64,000 nucleotides of DNA, from the NCBI GenBank assembly GCA_910585545.1, contig CAJUFN010000006.1:1-64000 (forward strand). The letters run 5' to 3'. The stretch's first letter is position 1. Each line of letters starts with the position of its first letter. Source of the stretch: an uncultured Lachnospiraceae bacterium. Lineage in GTDB: Bacteria; Bacillota; Clostridia; Lachnospirales; Lachnospiraceae. The notes below the pieces were generated by a model. It saw only the letters and a program-made list of their open reading frames with translations. It did no database searches and had not been told where the DNA came from. Positions 42,355 to 51,200 of the stretch are shown here, piece after piece. Position numbers and translations under genes: made by a program.

Positions 42355-43605
42355 TTATTCTTCATACTTTTTCACAAGAATAGTCGCGTTATGTCCGCCA
42401 AATCCAAGTGAATTGGAAAAAGCGCATCTTACTTCTTTTTCTATCGGAGCTTTGATCGCATAATTCAGATCACATTCTTCATCTGCCTCTTTTGTACCAA
42501 TCGTCTGATGGATGAATCCATCCTCAATACTTTTTACACAGACGATGAACTCCACTGCGCCTGCTGCTCCAAGCAAATGTCCAACCATAGATTTGGTAGA
42601 ATTGACTGTCACATTGTCTGCGGCATCTTTCAATGCCAGCCTGATCGCACGTGTCTCGTACAAATCATTGTGATGGGTACTTGTTCCATGTGCATTGATG
42701 TAATCCACCTCTTCCGGCTTCACGCCTGCCTCTTCCATCGCAAGTGTCATCGCTTTGGCAGCTCCTATCCCATCTTCTGCCGGAGATGTTATATGATAAG
42801 CATCGCAGGTTGCCCCATATCCTGTTACTTCTGCATAAATCTTTGCTCCTCGTTGCTTTGCGTGCTCCAGTTCTTCCAGTACGACCACACCTGCGCCCTC
42901 GCCCATGACAAATCCGCTTCTGTCTTTGTCAAACGGAATCGAAGCTCTTTTTGGATCCGCAGACGTAGTCAACGCCGTCAGATTCATGAACCCTGCAACT
43001 GCTGTCGGAGTGAGCGCACTTTCTGTCCCTCCTGCAAACATCACATCTGCATCTGCGTATTGAATCGCGCGGAATGCATCTCCGATGGAATGCGTACCTG
43101 TTGCGCATGCTGTTGTCATGCTTGTGCATTTGCCTTTACATCCAAGCTGGATTGCTACATTTCCTGCTGCCATGTTAGAAATCATCAAAGGTACCGTAAG
43201 CGGAGCTACCCTTCCCGGACCTTTGTCTAAGATTTTTTTATATTCCTTTTCCACTACCTGAATGCTTCCGATACCGGAACCAACAATCACGCCTACACGA
43301 AACGGATCTTCTTTCTCCATATCAAGTCCGGCATCTTCCATTGCTTCTTTTGCTGCCGCCACCGCATACTGGGAAAATAATTCCATACGCCTTGCAGCTT
43401 TTGCATCCATGTGTTCTTTTGCCGTAAAATCTTTGATTTCTGCCGCAAGTTTTACTTTATATTCTGACGTATCAAACTTTGTTATTTCACCAATGCCGCA
43501 TTTTCCTTCTCTTACCGCTGACCAGAATTCCTCCACGGTATTTCCGATGGGCGTGACTGCTCCAAGACCTGTCACGACTACTCTTCTTTTTCTGATTTCT
43601 CCCAT
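42355..43605 (-). CDS. fabF: 3-oxoacyl-ACP synthase II
   Basis: The 416-residue elongating condensing enzyme has the Cys-His-His triad: Cys in TTACATGTHSIGDA, His in NAHGTSTHHND and His in MVGHLLGAAGA. It begins RKRRVVVTGLGAVTPIG and has the glycine-rich GFGGHNATIL end. TAGGAGG lies 7 bp before the ATG. The gap to fabG is 9 bp. Confidence 0.97.
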   Translation of the reverse strand: MGEIRKRRVVVTGLGAVTPIGNTVEEFWSAVREGKCGIGEITKFDTSEYKVKLAAEIKDFTAKEHMDAKAARRMELFSQYAVAAAKEAMEDAGLDMEKEDPFRVGVIVGSGIGSIQVVEKEYKKILDKGPGRVAPLTVPLMISNMAAGNVAIQLGCKGKCTSMTTACATGTHSIGDAFRAIQYADADVMFAGGTESALTPTAVAGFMNLTALTTSADPKRASIPFDKDRSGFVMGEGAGVVVLEELEHAKQRGAKIYAEVTGYGATCDAYHITSPAEDGIGAAKAMTLAMEEAGVKPEEVDYINAHGTSTHHNDLYETRAIRLALKDAADNVTVNSTKSMVGHLLGAAGAVEFIVCVKSIEDGFIHQTIGTKEADEECDLNYAIKAPIEKEVRCAFSNSLGFGGHNATILVKKYEE

Positions 43606-43614
43606 AATTTCCTC

Positions 43615-44355
43615 CTACATCACCATGCCGCCATCTATATGGAGCACCTGTCCTGTAATATATCCGGCTTCCTCAGATGCCAAAAATGCAGCAGCATTTG
43701 CTATATCTTCCGGTTTACCAAATCTGCCAAGCGGAATCTGTGCCACGCTCGTTTCCCTTACTGCATCAGATAACACATCTGTCATGTCTGTCTCGATGAA
43801 GCCCGGTGCAATTGCATTCACAGTAATTCCACGAGACGCCAGCTCTTTTGCAGCAGACTTCGTCATACCGATAACGCCTGCCTTAGACGCTGCATAGTTC
43901 ATCTGTCCTGCATTTCCTGCCACTCCTACCACGGAAGACATATTAATGATTCTTCCTTGGCGCTGCTTTAACATCTGTCTGGATACAAAACGAATACAGT
44001 TAAATGTTCCTTTCAAGTTCACTTTGATGACTTGATCGAAGTCTTCTTCCGACATCTTCATCATCAGCCCGTCTTTGGTAATCCCTGCATTGTTCACAAG
44101 GATATCTATCCTGCCAAATTTCTTTATAATCTCTTTAAAAAATACTTCGCATGCTACATAATCTGACACATTGCACTGCATCACTTCCACACAGCCGCCT
44201 GCTGCTTCGATCTGACTTTTCACCTCTTCGGCTTTTACCGCCGAATGATTATAATTAATAATAACCGTTGCCCCAAGGCTTGCAAACTTGCAGGCAATCG
44301 CCTTGCCAATCCCTCTGGATGCTCCTGTCACTACCGCAATTTTTCCTTCCAGCAT
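43615..44355 (-). CDS. fabG: 3-oxoacyl-ACP reductase
   Basis: The 246-residue short-chain dehydrogenase reduces 3-oxoacyl-ACP with NADPH. Present are TGASRGIGKAIA (cofactor), NNAGI, the catalytic Ser in NMSSVVG, YAASK (Tyr and Lys) and APGFIETDM. AAAGGAGAGCAGT precedes the ATG. The gap to fabD is 18 bp. Confidence 0.97.
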   Translation of the reverse strand: MLEGKIAVVTGASRGIGKAIACKFASLGATVIINYNHSAVKAEEVKSQIEAAGGCVEVMQCNVSDYVACEVFFKEIIKKFGRIDILVNNAGITKDGLMMKMSEEDFDQVIKVNLKGTFNCIRFVSRQMLKQRQGRIINMSSVVGVAGNAGQMNYAASKAGVIGMTKSAAKELASRGITVNAIAPGFIETDMTDVLSDAVRETSVAQIPLGRFGKPEDIANAAAFLASEEAGYITGQVLHIDGGMVM

Positions 44356-44373
44356 ACTGCTCTCCTTTTTTCT

Positions 44374-45297
44374 TTATTCAGCCAATATAGCTGCCACATT
44401 TTCCAGGTCTTCCATCGTCTGGATGTTATAGACTTTCACATTCTTATCAATCTTTTTCATAAATCCGCTCAATGTCTTTCCTGGTCCGATTTCCACAAAT
44501 GTATCCACACCGTCTGCAATCATTCCACGAATACTTTGCTCCCAACGTACAGAAGACGCTACCTGCTTCTCTAAAAGTCCTTTTGTCTCTTTGATATCTG
44601 TCACCTTTTGGGCTGTTACATTCGTCACATACGGAATCTTTAATCCCTGCCATGATACACCATTTAATTCTGCTCCGAGCGCTTCCCCTGCTTCTTTTAA
44701 CATCGGGGAGTGAAATGGCCCGCTTACATTCAGCAGCATCACGCGTTTCGCTCCTGCTTCCTTTAACGCTGCCCCTGCTTTGTCAACTGCTTCCTTATAT
44801 CCGGTAATGACAATCTGGCCCGGGCAGTTGTAATTGGCAATGCTCACGCCCTCTATCGCTTCAATCACTGCTTCGATATCATTTGCCTCCATACCAAGCA
44901 CTGCTGCCATAGCACCGATTCCTTCTGGAACTGCATTCTGCATCAGAATCCCTCTCGTCCTTACGGTACGGATTGCCTCCTCGTCACTCATGCCTCCTGC
45001 TACCGCGATCGCTGCATATTCTCCAAGGCTAAGTCCTGCTGTCACGTCTGGCTTCAAGCCCTTCTCTTCTGCTTCACGCTCCATAGCAAGACACGTCGTC
45101 ACAAGCGCTGCCTGTGTATATTCTGTCAAATCCAGTTTGTCATTTGCTTCAAAACAAAGCGCCTTCATATCTAAATCCAGGATTTCGCTTGCTTTATCAA
45201 AAATTGCTTTTGCCTTACTGCTTTGCTCATAAAAATCTTTTCCCATGCCGCATTTTTGTGCGCCCTGCCCCGGGAAAATAAATGCCACTTTACTCAT
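44374..45297 (-). CDS. fabD: Malonyl-CoA:ACP transacylase
   Basis: The 307-residue transacylase moves malonyl groups from CoA to ACP. It opens with VAFIFPGQGAQKCGMG and has the nucleophile serine in AGLSLGEYAA and the catalytic His in SGPFHSPMLKEAG. Its start overlaps the fabK stop region by 8 bp, and AAAGGAGCAGG lies inside the fabK end, so translation is coupled. Confidence 0.97.
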   Translation of the reverse strand: MSKVAFIFPGQGAQKCGMGKDFYEQSSKAKAIFDKASEILDLDMKALCFEANDKLDLTEYTQAALVTTCLAMEREAEEKGLKPDVTAGLSLGEYAAIAVAGGMSDEEAIRTVRTRGILMQNAVPEGIGAMAAVLGMEANDIEAVIEAIEGVSIANYNCPGQIVITGYKEAVDKAGAALKEAGAKRVMLLNVSGPFHSPMLKEAGEALGAELNGVSWQGLKIPYVTNVTAQKVTDIKETKGLLEKQVASSVRWEQSIRGMIADGVDTFVEIGPGKTLSGFMKKIDKNVKVYNIQTMEDLENVAAILAE

Positions 45298-46228
45298 AAA
45301 AACCTGCTCCTTTGATCAATGCATCGGTCTCTTTTACTAATTTTTCAACCAGCGCCTTACAGGATAATTTTTCTGTCACCATACCGGCAATCTGTCCTGC
45401 CATAACACTTCCATTTATTACATCGCCTTCCACGACTGCTTTCCTAAGACCTCCAAGTGTTAAAAGCTCCAATTCTTCAAAGGATGCTCCTTCTTTTTCC
45501 AGTTTTAAATACTCTTTGGTCATTTTATTTCTCAATGCACGTACCGGATGTCCGGTTGTGCGTCCCGTAACACGGGAATCTATATCTTTTGCTTTAATAA
45601 TTTTCTCTTTATAATTCTCATGAACCTGTGATTCTTCTGTCACAACAAAATGTGTACCCATCTGTACCCCTTTTGCACCTAACATAAATGCTGCGGCAAT
45701 TCCTCTTCCATCCGCGATTCCGCCTGCCGCGATGACTGGAATCTCCACCGCATCTACAATCTGCGGCACCAGTACCATCGTTGTATTTTCTCCGATGTGA
45801 CCGCCTGCTTCGCTTCCTTCTGCAACAACTGCGTCTGCACCTGCACGCTCCATACGTTTCGCAAGCGCCACAGAAGCAACTACAGGAATGATCTTCACTC
45901 CGGCTTCTTTCCACATTTCCATGTATTTTTCAGGATTACCGGCTCCGGTAGTAACTACCTTTACGCCTTCTTCTACGATTACTTTAGCGACTTCATCTGC
46001 GTATGGACTCATAAGCATGATATTGACGCCAAATGGTTTGTCTGTTAATTTTTTTGCTTCTCTGATTTGTTCGCGTACCCAGTCTGCCGGTGCGCTTGCT
46101 GCACCAATCAGTCCAAGACCGCCTGCGTTGGATACGCCGGCTGCAAGATGATATTCAGCAACCCATGCCATACCTCCCTGAATGATTGGATATTCAATTC
46201 CCAGTAACGTTGTGATTTCTGTTTTCAT
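45290..46228 (-). CDS. fabK: FMN-dependent enoyl-ACP reductase II
   Basis: The 312-residue TIM-barrel flavoprotein of the nitronate monooxygenase/FabK family reduces enoyl-ACP; it replaces triclosan-sensitive FabI. Seen are YPIIQGGMAWVAEYHLA, VVAEGSEAGGHIGENTT and IAAGGIADGRGIAAA (FMN phosphate) with MGTHFVVTEES. The leader between acpP and fabK holds two hairpins, so fabK and the genes after it are probably transcribed at a lower level than acpP. Confidence 0.95.
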   Translation of the reverse strand: MKTEITTLLGIEYPIIQGGMAWVAEYHLAAGVSNAGGLGLIGAASAPADWVREQIREAKKLTDKPFGVNIMLMSPYADEVAKVIVEEGVKVVTTGAGNPEKYMEMWKEAGVKIIPVVASVALAKRMERAGADAVVAEGSEAGGHIGENTTMVLVPQIVDAVEIPVIAAGGIADGRGIAAAFMLGAKGVQMGTHFVVTEESQVHENYKEKIIKAKDIDSRVTGRTTGHPVRALRNKMTKEYLKLEKEGASFEELELLTLGGLRKAVVEGDVINGSVMAGQIAGMVTEKLSCKALVEKLVKETDALIKGAGFYE

Positions 46229-46256
46229 ATTGACAACCTATCCTTTCATGATTACT

Positions 46257-46280
46257 AAAAAACGTCCACTGGACGTTTTT
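46257..46280 (-). terminator. Internal terminator in the fab operon
   Basis: On the minus strand AAAAACGTCCA and TGGACGTTTTT form an 11-bp stem with a T-run, 28 bp before the fabK start. It would stop a part of the transcripts after acpP. Confidence 0.8.
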
Positions 46281-46299
46281 GTCGTATGTTTACCATCAT

Positions 46300-46339
46300 A
46301 AGGCTTTCGCAGATATTTTCTTACATCTACAAAAGCCTT
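46300..46339 (-). terminator. Hairpin directly after acpP
   Basis: AAGGCTTT and AAAGCCTT arms enclose an inner AGAT/ATCT stem. It begins just 10 bp after the acpP stop and may protect or end the acpP message. Confidence 0.65.
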
Positions 46340-46348
46340 TGAATCATT

Positions 46349-46567
46349 TTATTTTTCCAAATATTCGATCACTGCACCTACTGTTGTGATCTGATCTAAA
46401 TCTTCTGTCGGAATTTCCTTTCCGTACTTTTCTTCTAAAGCCATCACTAATTCAAATAAATCCAGTGAATCTGCGTCTAAATCTTCTTTGAAAGAGGTCT
46501 CTGCCGTAATCTCATCGGCATCTACATTAAGGCTTTCTGCGACAATTTCTTTTATTTCTTCTAACAT
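46349..46567 (-). CDS. acpP: Acyl carrier protein
   Basis: The 72-residue acidic four-helix carrier has the phosphopantetheine serine in DADSLDLFELVMALEE. It carries the growing acyl chain. AAAAGGAGAATAACC lies before the ATG. Located between fabH and fabK, it is followed by two hairpins that could raise its share of the operon output. Confidence 0.97.
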   Translation of the reverse strand: MLEEIKEIVAESLNVDADEITAETSFKEDLDADSLDLFELVMALEEKYGKEIPTEDLDQITTVGAVIEYLEK

Positions 46568-46647
46568 GGTTATTCTCCTTTTCTTTGAAATCTTTGTTTT
46601 ATGTTTTTTTATTATGTAATCCGGGTTCCCCGGTAATTACCATTTTC

Positions 46648-47613
46648 CTATTCCCAGGTGAGTACTGCCGCTCCCCAGGAAAGTCCTGCTCCAAATCCTG
46701 CCATGACGATTTTCTGTCCTCGCTTCAGCGTGCCGTTTTTCTTAAGCTCATCTAGTAGAATCGGTATACTTGCGGAAGAAGTATTTCCATATTCATACAG
46801 GTTCATCGGAAACTTCCCTATTGGCTCCTTCAGCCTTTTGGCAACGGATTCTACAATCCGTTTGTTTGCCTGATGCAAAATATAATAAGAAATCTCTACT
46901 TTTTGCACGCCTGCTTTTTCAAGCACTTCCTCTATGACTTCCGGTACTTTCTTCACTGCAAATTTAAAAACTGCCTGCCCATCCATTCTCATATAGGTCG
47001 TATCACCGATTAATTTTTTCTCCCAGCCTTTCCGATGACGGCTTTCACATTCTAACGCACTCCCCTTTATTCCGTCGGAATGCGTTACCGCCACGTACTG
47101 TGCTTCCTCTTCTGCACACATGATGGCTGCTCCCGCACCATCTCCAAACAAAATACAGGTTCCTCTGTCTGTCCAGTCTACAAGATTTGACAGACTCTCT
47201 GCTCCAATGATGAGTACGCACTTATACATGCCCGATTGTATATAGGCTTGCGCCGTATTACAGGCAAATAAAAATCCGGTACAAGCAGCGTTCATATCAA
47301 AACAAGCGGCATTAATCGCCCCTACTTCCTTTTGCACCTCGCATGCCGTACAAGGAAGGATCACATTAGAAGAAATCGTTGCTACGATAATCAAGTCAAT
47401 CTCCTGCGGCATGATTCCGGCATCGGCAATTGCTGCTTTTGCAGCCTCTGCAGCCATGAATACCGTCGTCTCATCTTCTATAACATGTCTTGTGACTACA
47501 CCAGTACGTTCTCTAATCCATTCATCATTCGTCTCTACCATTTTTGATAGGTCATCATTGTTTAAAACATGTGCCGGAATATATACACCGGTTCCTTTTA
47601 GGACTCCAATCAT
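46648..47613 (-). CDS. fabH: 3-oxoacyl-ACP synthase III
   Basis: The 321-residue initiating condensing enzyme joins acyl-CoA and malonyl-ACP. Catalytic Cys lies in MNAACTGFLFA, His in LHQANKRI and Asn in YEYGNTSSAS. GGAGACGAG precedes the ATG. It is the first gene of the operon; the promoter and FabT-type operator are about 65-90 bp upstream. Confidence 0.97.
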   Translation of the reverse strand: MIGVLKGTGVYIPAHVLNNDDLSKMVETNDEWIRERTGVVTRHVIEDETTVFMAAEAAKAAIADAGIMPQEIDLIIVATISSNVILPCTACEVQKEVGAINAACFDMNAACTGFLFACNTAQAYIQSGMYKCVLIIGAESLSNLVDWTDRGTCILFGDGAGAAIMCAEEEAQYVAVTHSDGIKGSALECESRHRKGWEKKLIGDTTYMRMDGQAVFKFAVKKVPEVIEEVLEKAGVQKVEISYYILHQANKRIVESVAKRLKEPIGKFPMNLYEYGNTSSASIPILLDELKKNGTLKRGQKIVMAGFGAGLSWGAAVLTWE

Positions 47614-47665
47614 TTTCTCGTCTCCAGTTATATTTTTATTCTAAATATATTTGATTCTAAAATAT

Positions 47666-47705
47666 TTTGATATTCAAAGTATATCACAAAAAAAGAAGGT
47701 GTCAA
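47666..47705 (-). promoter_or_regulatory. fab operon promoter with FabT-type operator
   Basis: On the minus strand TTGACA (47700-47705), 16 bp, TATACT (47678-47683). The perfect palindrome TTTGA-TAT-TCAAA at 47666-47678 matches the FabT consensus TTTGATTATCAAA and overlaps the end of the -10 box. A further half-site (TTTGATTCT) lies at 47650. Confidence 0.8.
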
Positions 47706-47728
47706 GTGATTTTGTAAAATATTTTTAC

Positions 47729-47757
47729 TTTAAAAACTTGAACACCTGATTTATAAT
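47729..47757 (+). promoter_or_regulatory. Promoter of the 47804 gene
   Basis: TTTAAA (47729-47734), 17 bp, TATAAT (47752-47757). It is divergent from, and nearly abuts, the fab operon promoter. Confidence 0.5.
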
Positions 47758-47803
47758 CAAGATAACACTAAGCAATCATTTAACTACACTAAGGAGGTTT
47801 CTT

Positions 47804-48115
47804 ATGAATGGCATCTCATTTTTTATGAATGGTCTCTCTCTTCTTCAACCAAATTACGATTTATACTTTGAGCCGGAAAATCCAATCACTACGCCTTTGG
47901 AATTTACCTCTGAAATCCTCTGTTTCTCTAAAAAAGAAAATCAATTCGTCACTATATTGGAAGAATCTATGGAACCCATTATAAAAATAGAAGGTACAAA
48001 ATATATTTGCAGACTTGGAGAACCACTAAAACAATGGAATCCGTTCAAATCCCCAATCCGTTCAAACTCTGCTCGTTTCCTTGGATATCAATGGGTGTAT
48101 CTTTATAAAATATAA
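47804..48115 (+). CDS. Hypothetical 103-residue protein
   Basis: I do not recognise this protein. It is 103 residues, without signal peptide or clear membrane segment, rich in Pro, Phe and Tyr (NGLSLLQPNYDLYFEPENP, YQWVYLYKI at the end), with two single Cys. AAGGAGGTTTCTT precedes the ATG, a promoter lies upstream and a strong terminator 60 bp downstream, so it is very likely expressed. It is divergent from the fab operon; a link with fatty acid control is only positional. Confidence 0.7.
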   Translation: MNGISFFMNGLSLLQPNYDLYFEPENPITTPLEFTSEILCFSKKENQFVTILEESMEPIIKIEGTKYICRLGEPLKQWNPFKSPIRSNSARFLGYQWVYLYKI

Positions 48116-48177
48116 TTTCAAAATAATCTCATCACTAAAAAACATCCACCCGATGTTTTGTTCTATACTTAGCAACA

Positions 48178-48210
48178 GAAAAAGGCTGATCATATCGATC
48201 AGCCTTTTTC
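48178..48210. terminator. Strong bidirectional terminator
   Basis: GAAAAAGGCTGATC and GATCAGCCTTTTTC form a 14-bp perfect stem around ATATC, between the 47804 gene and the convergent glycosidase gene. Confidence 0.92.
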
Positions 48211-48262
48211 TTCGAACTATTATATTCAACAATAAATCCGTTTTCTTAACGCTCTATGCGTT

Positions 48263-51200
48263 TCATCTTTTCTTCCATGCAATGATTGCTGCAAGTACTG
48301 CTGCGAATCCTGCCACTACTGGGATTGCCGCATTTGCCGCATCTCCTGTCTTAGCAGATTTCTTTGCTGTAGATGTATTTCCACTTGTATTTCCGGCGAC
48401 TTTATTATCTGCCTTTTCACTGACTTTTTCATCTTTTTTATCTTTTATGTCTTTTTCATCTACTGCAAGACCTTTTACCGCACGCTTCAACGCTTCTGTT
48501 GCTTCGTCTACTTCTGCCTGGTCTGCCTGTGAATCTGCCATGACTGCTGCTGCCGCTGCGTATGCTGCTTTTACTGCTTTTGCAGTCTCCTCTGTATATT
48601 GGCTAAGATCCATTTTGGCAACTTTGCCTAGCAAATCTTTTAATGCATCCTTATTCGGAGTTTCTCTTAATCCGAAGATTGCATAAAGTAATGCCTGATA
48701 TGCTCCCTCTACTTCTTTTTGTGTTGCGTCTGCCTTATTATATATCAAGTTTGCGCTGTTAAGCATTGTCTCAAGATCTGCAACAGAGATATATTTGTCT
48801 GCATCTTCCATATAGCCATTTGCTTTTTCGATTAAGGCTTTTAATTTTGTCTTATTTACCGGAAGAAGCTGTAATCCTTCCTGCGCTTCTTTTAAGCCTT
48901 TCAGTGCATTTTCAATATCTTCTTTTAATGCATTGCCACCTCGATCCAGCACGTCTTTAGCTTCTTTCAATGCATCTTGCATTGCTTTTGCACTTTCTTC
49001 TGTGTAACCTTCTCCATTAAATTCTTTCAGAGAATCATACAATGTATCTAATTCTGTCGTATCTCCGCCGATGAAGCTAAGAAGATGTACTTTTTCAAGC
49101 AGTGCTTCGTATGCATTGTCTACTTCTGTCTGCGTTGCAGACGGATTATCGTTTACTTTTTCAGCGTTTTCAAGAGCCTCTTCAAATACTGTCTTTACAG
49201 CGTCCACAAGCCATTCATAGTCATCATTGTCTTGCTGAGACTTCGCATAATCAATAAGCGCCTTAAGGTCAGACTTATCGGTATCTGTTGGCTGCGGTGT
49301 CTCGATTCCTAATGCTTTATCGATATCTGCAAGTTTGAATTTCGCCTGTCTGATATAGCAAAGATCTGTCGTCACTCCACCGCCCCAGCTTAAAGAAAAA
49401 TCTTTATCCCAGTGTCCATAAGAGTTTGTGATAATCGTACCGTCTGGCAAAGCAACAATACCTGCGTATCCTGTATCACCGGATTTCGCATTGTTTGCCC
49501 AGTCTTCGTCGATCAGGATTCTATACTGTCCTTCATTTTGTTCCATGATATCTTCGTAAGTTCCAACCCATGCTACCCAGTCGCCTGCTACCCAGTCATT
49601 ATTCTCAATGACACCGTTTTTATTATAATCTAATATAATTTCTCTGAAAGTAATCACCAGTCTTCCACTAATCGGATCATAGATTGCTTTATGGCGTTCT
49701 CCTTGAAGTGCGCCTTGCACATCTTCTGGCCTGCTCCACGTCTCACCTTCATCATCCGAATAGAACATTACGGATTTATGGTTATGAGACTGCGCTCTTC
49801 CTAATGCCATAATGCGCTCTCCATCCGGAGAACGGAACATACCAACTTCACAAATCTGGCGTGTCTGTTCAATATCTCTGTATTCGCTAAGATATGGTTG
49901 AGGTGTACTCCACTGTTCATTTCCATTCTCATCAAAGGTAAGGTATGTCTTATAGTTCACATAATTGTAATTATGATATACGCCCATCCATTTATCGATG
50001 TAATTACCATCCTCGTCTTTCATCTGAACAAGACTTGCCATCGCTACGATTGTCCAGTTTTGACTTCCGTCTTCTAACGTTGGATGAAATGTCTGATACT
50101 CACTCCATGTCTCTCCTTCATCATCCGATACGGATGTCTGCCATCCGCCCACTGTATTCCCATGCCAGTTTGGTCTTCCGGTAATCAGCATAAGCTTCGT
50201 ACTTCCGTCTGTCATGTTCAGTTTATACATGGTCGGTGTTTCATAAGAATCTGCCCATGACTCTGGAATATCGGTCTTTTCCGTCCAGGTTTCGCCTGCA
50301 TCTTTACTTACTTTCATTACCAGAGGACCACATCCGTGTCCAACCGGATATGCCGTATACAAGGTCTTATTATCATCTAACATAACCATGTCTGGCTGTC
50401 CAAGATACTGTCTGTCTGTGCCAGGCGCTCTTTCAATATCCATCAGATTTTCTTCCGGAAGCTCATACTGCGGAATTGTATATTGGATCTCCAGTTTCTT
50501 TAACACATTCACAGTAACTTTTGCTTCATATCCGCCGCCAGTTAACGTGATCACAGCGCTTCCTTTTTTATGCGGTGTTACAACACCGTTTTCATCTACA
50601 GTTGCAACATTCTCATCCGAAGAGGTAAATGTGACTGTATCATCTTGTGCATCTGTGATCAAATCATATGCGATCTTATGTGTGCTGCCAATATAAAGCT
50701 CCACATTCGGCTGAGATATGTTCAATCCTTTTACCTGCATACCGGCTACGACTTCTTCTTCGGTAAGTGCCCGGTTATAAATCTTTACTTCGTCTAATTT
50801 TCCGGTGAATCCGCTGCCTCCGAATACATCAATCGGGGCTGTGAAATTATTATTTACCGTCCATTGATTAGACTGTACAAACTGTCCGTTTACATATAAT
50901 TTAAGACCATTTGTCTTATCCTGCGTCCATGTTACATGGACCCATTCATTTTCCGGAACGGTGTAATTTGCAAATGTCAGATATCCCCCCGCACCTTCGA
51001 CGACATGTACGCCAATCTGTGGTATATCGCCTCCATTGCTTGCCGCTCCTACACGGCTGTCAAATGAACGTACTCCATCGCTGCTTTCAAGTACAGAACT
51101 TCTTCCATCTGGATGTCCTGCATTATACATCCAGTAACCAACACTCCACTCATTTGTCAGCGTTATATTTGGTGAGAATACGACTCTTGCTCCATCTCCG

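Noticed and set aside
45618..45914. Cys/Arg/Gly-rich frame inside fabK
   Set aside because: Composition is an artefact of an alternative frame in fabK; no ribosome-binding site.
48263..48400. Canonical LPXTG sorting signal on the GH123-like protein
   Set aside because: The C-terminus has SAKTGD, a membrane span and KKR, but no LPxTG; wall anchoring is possible only if the sortase accepts a degenerate motif.
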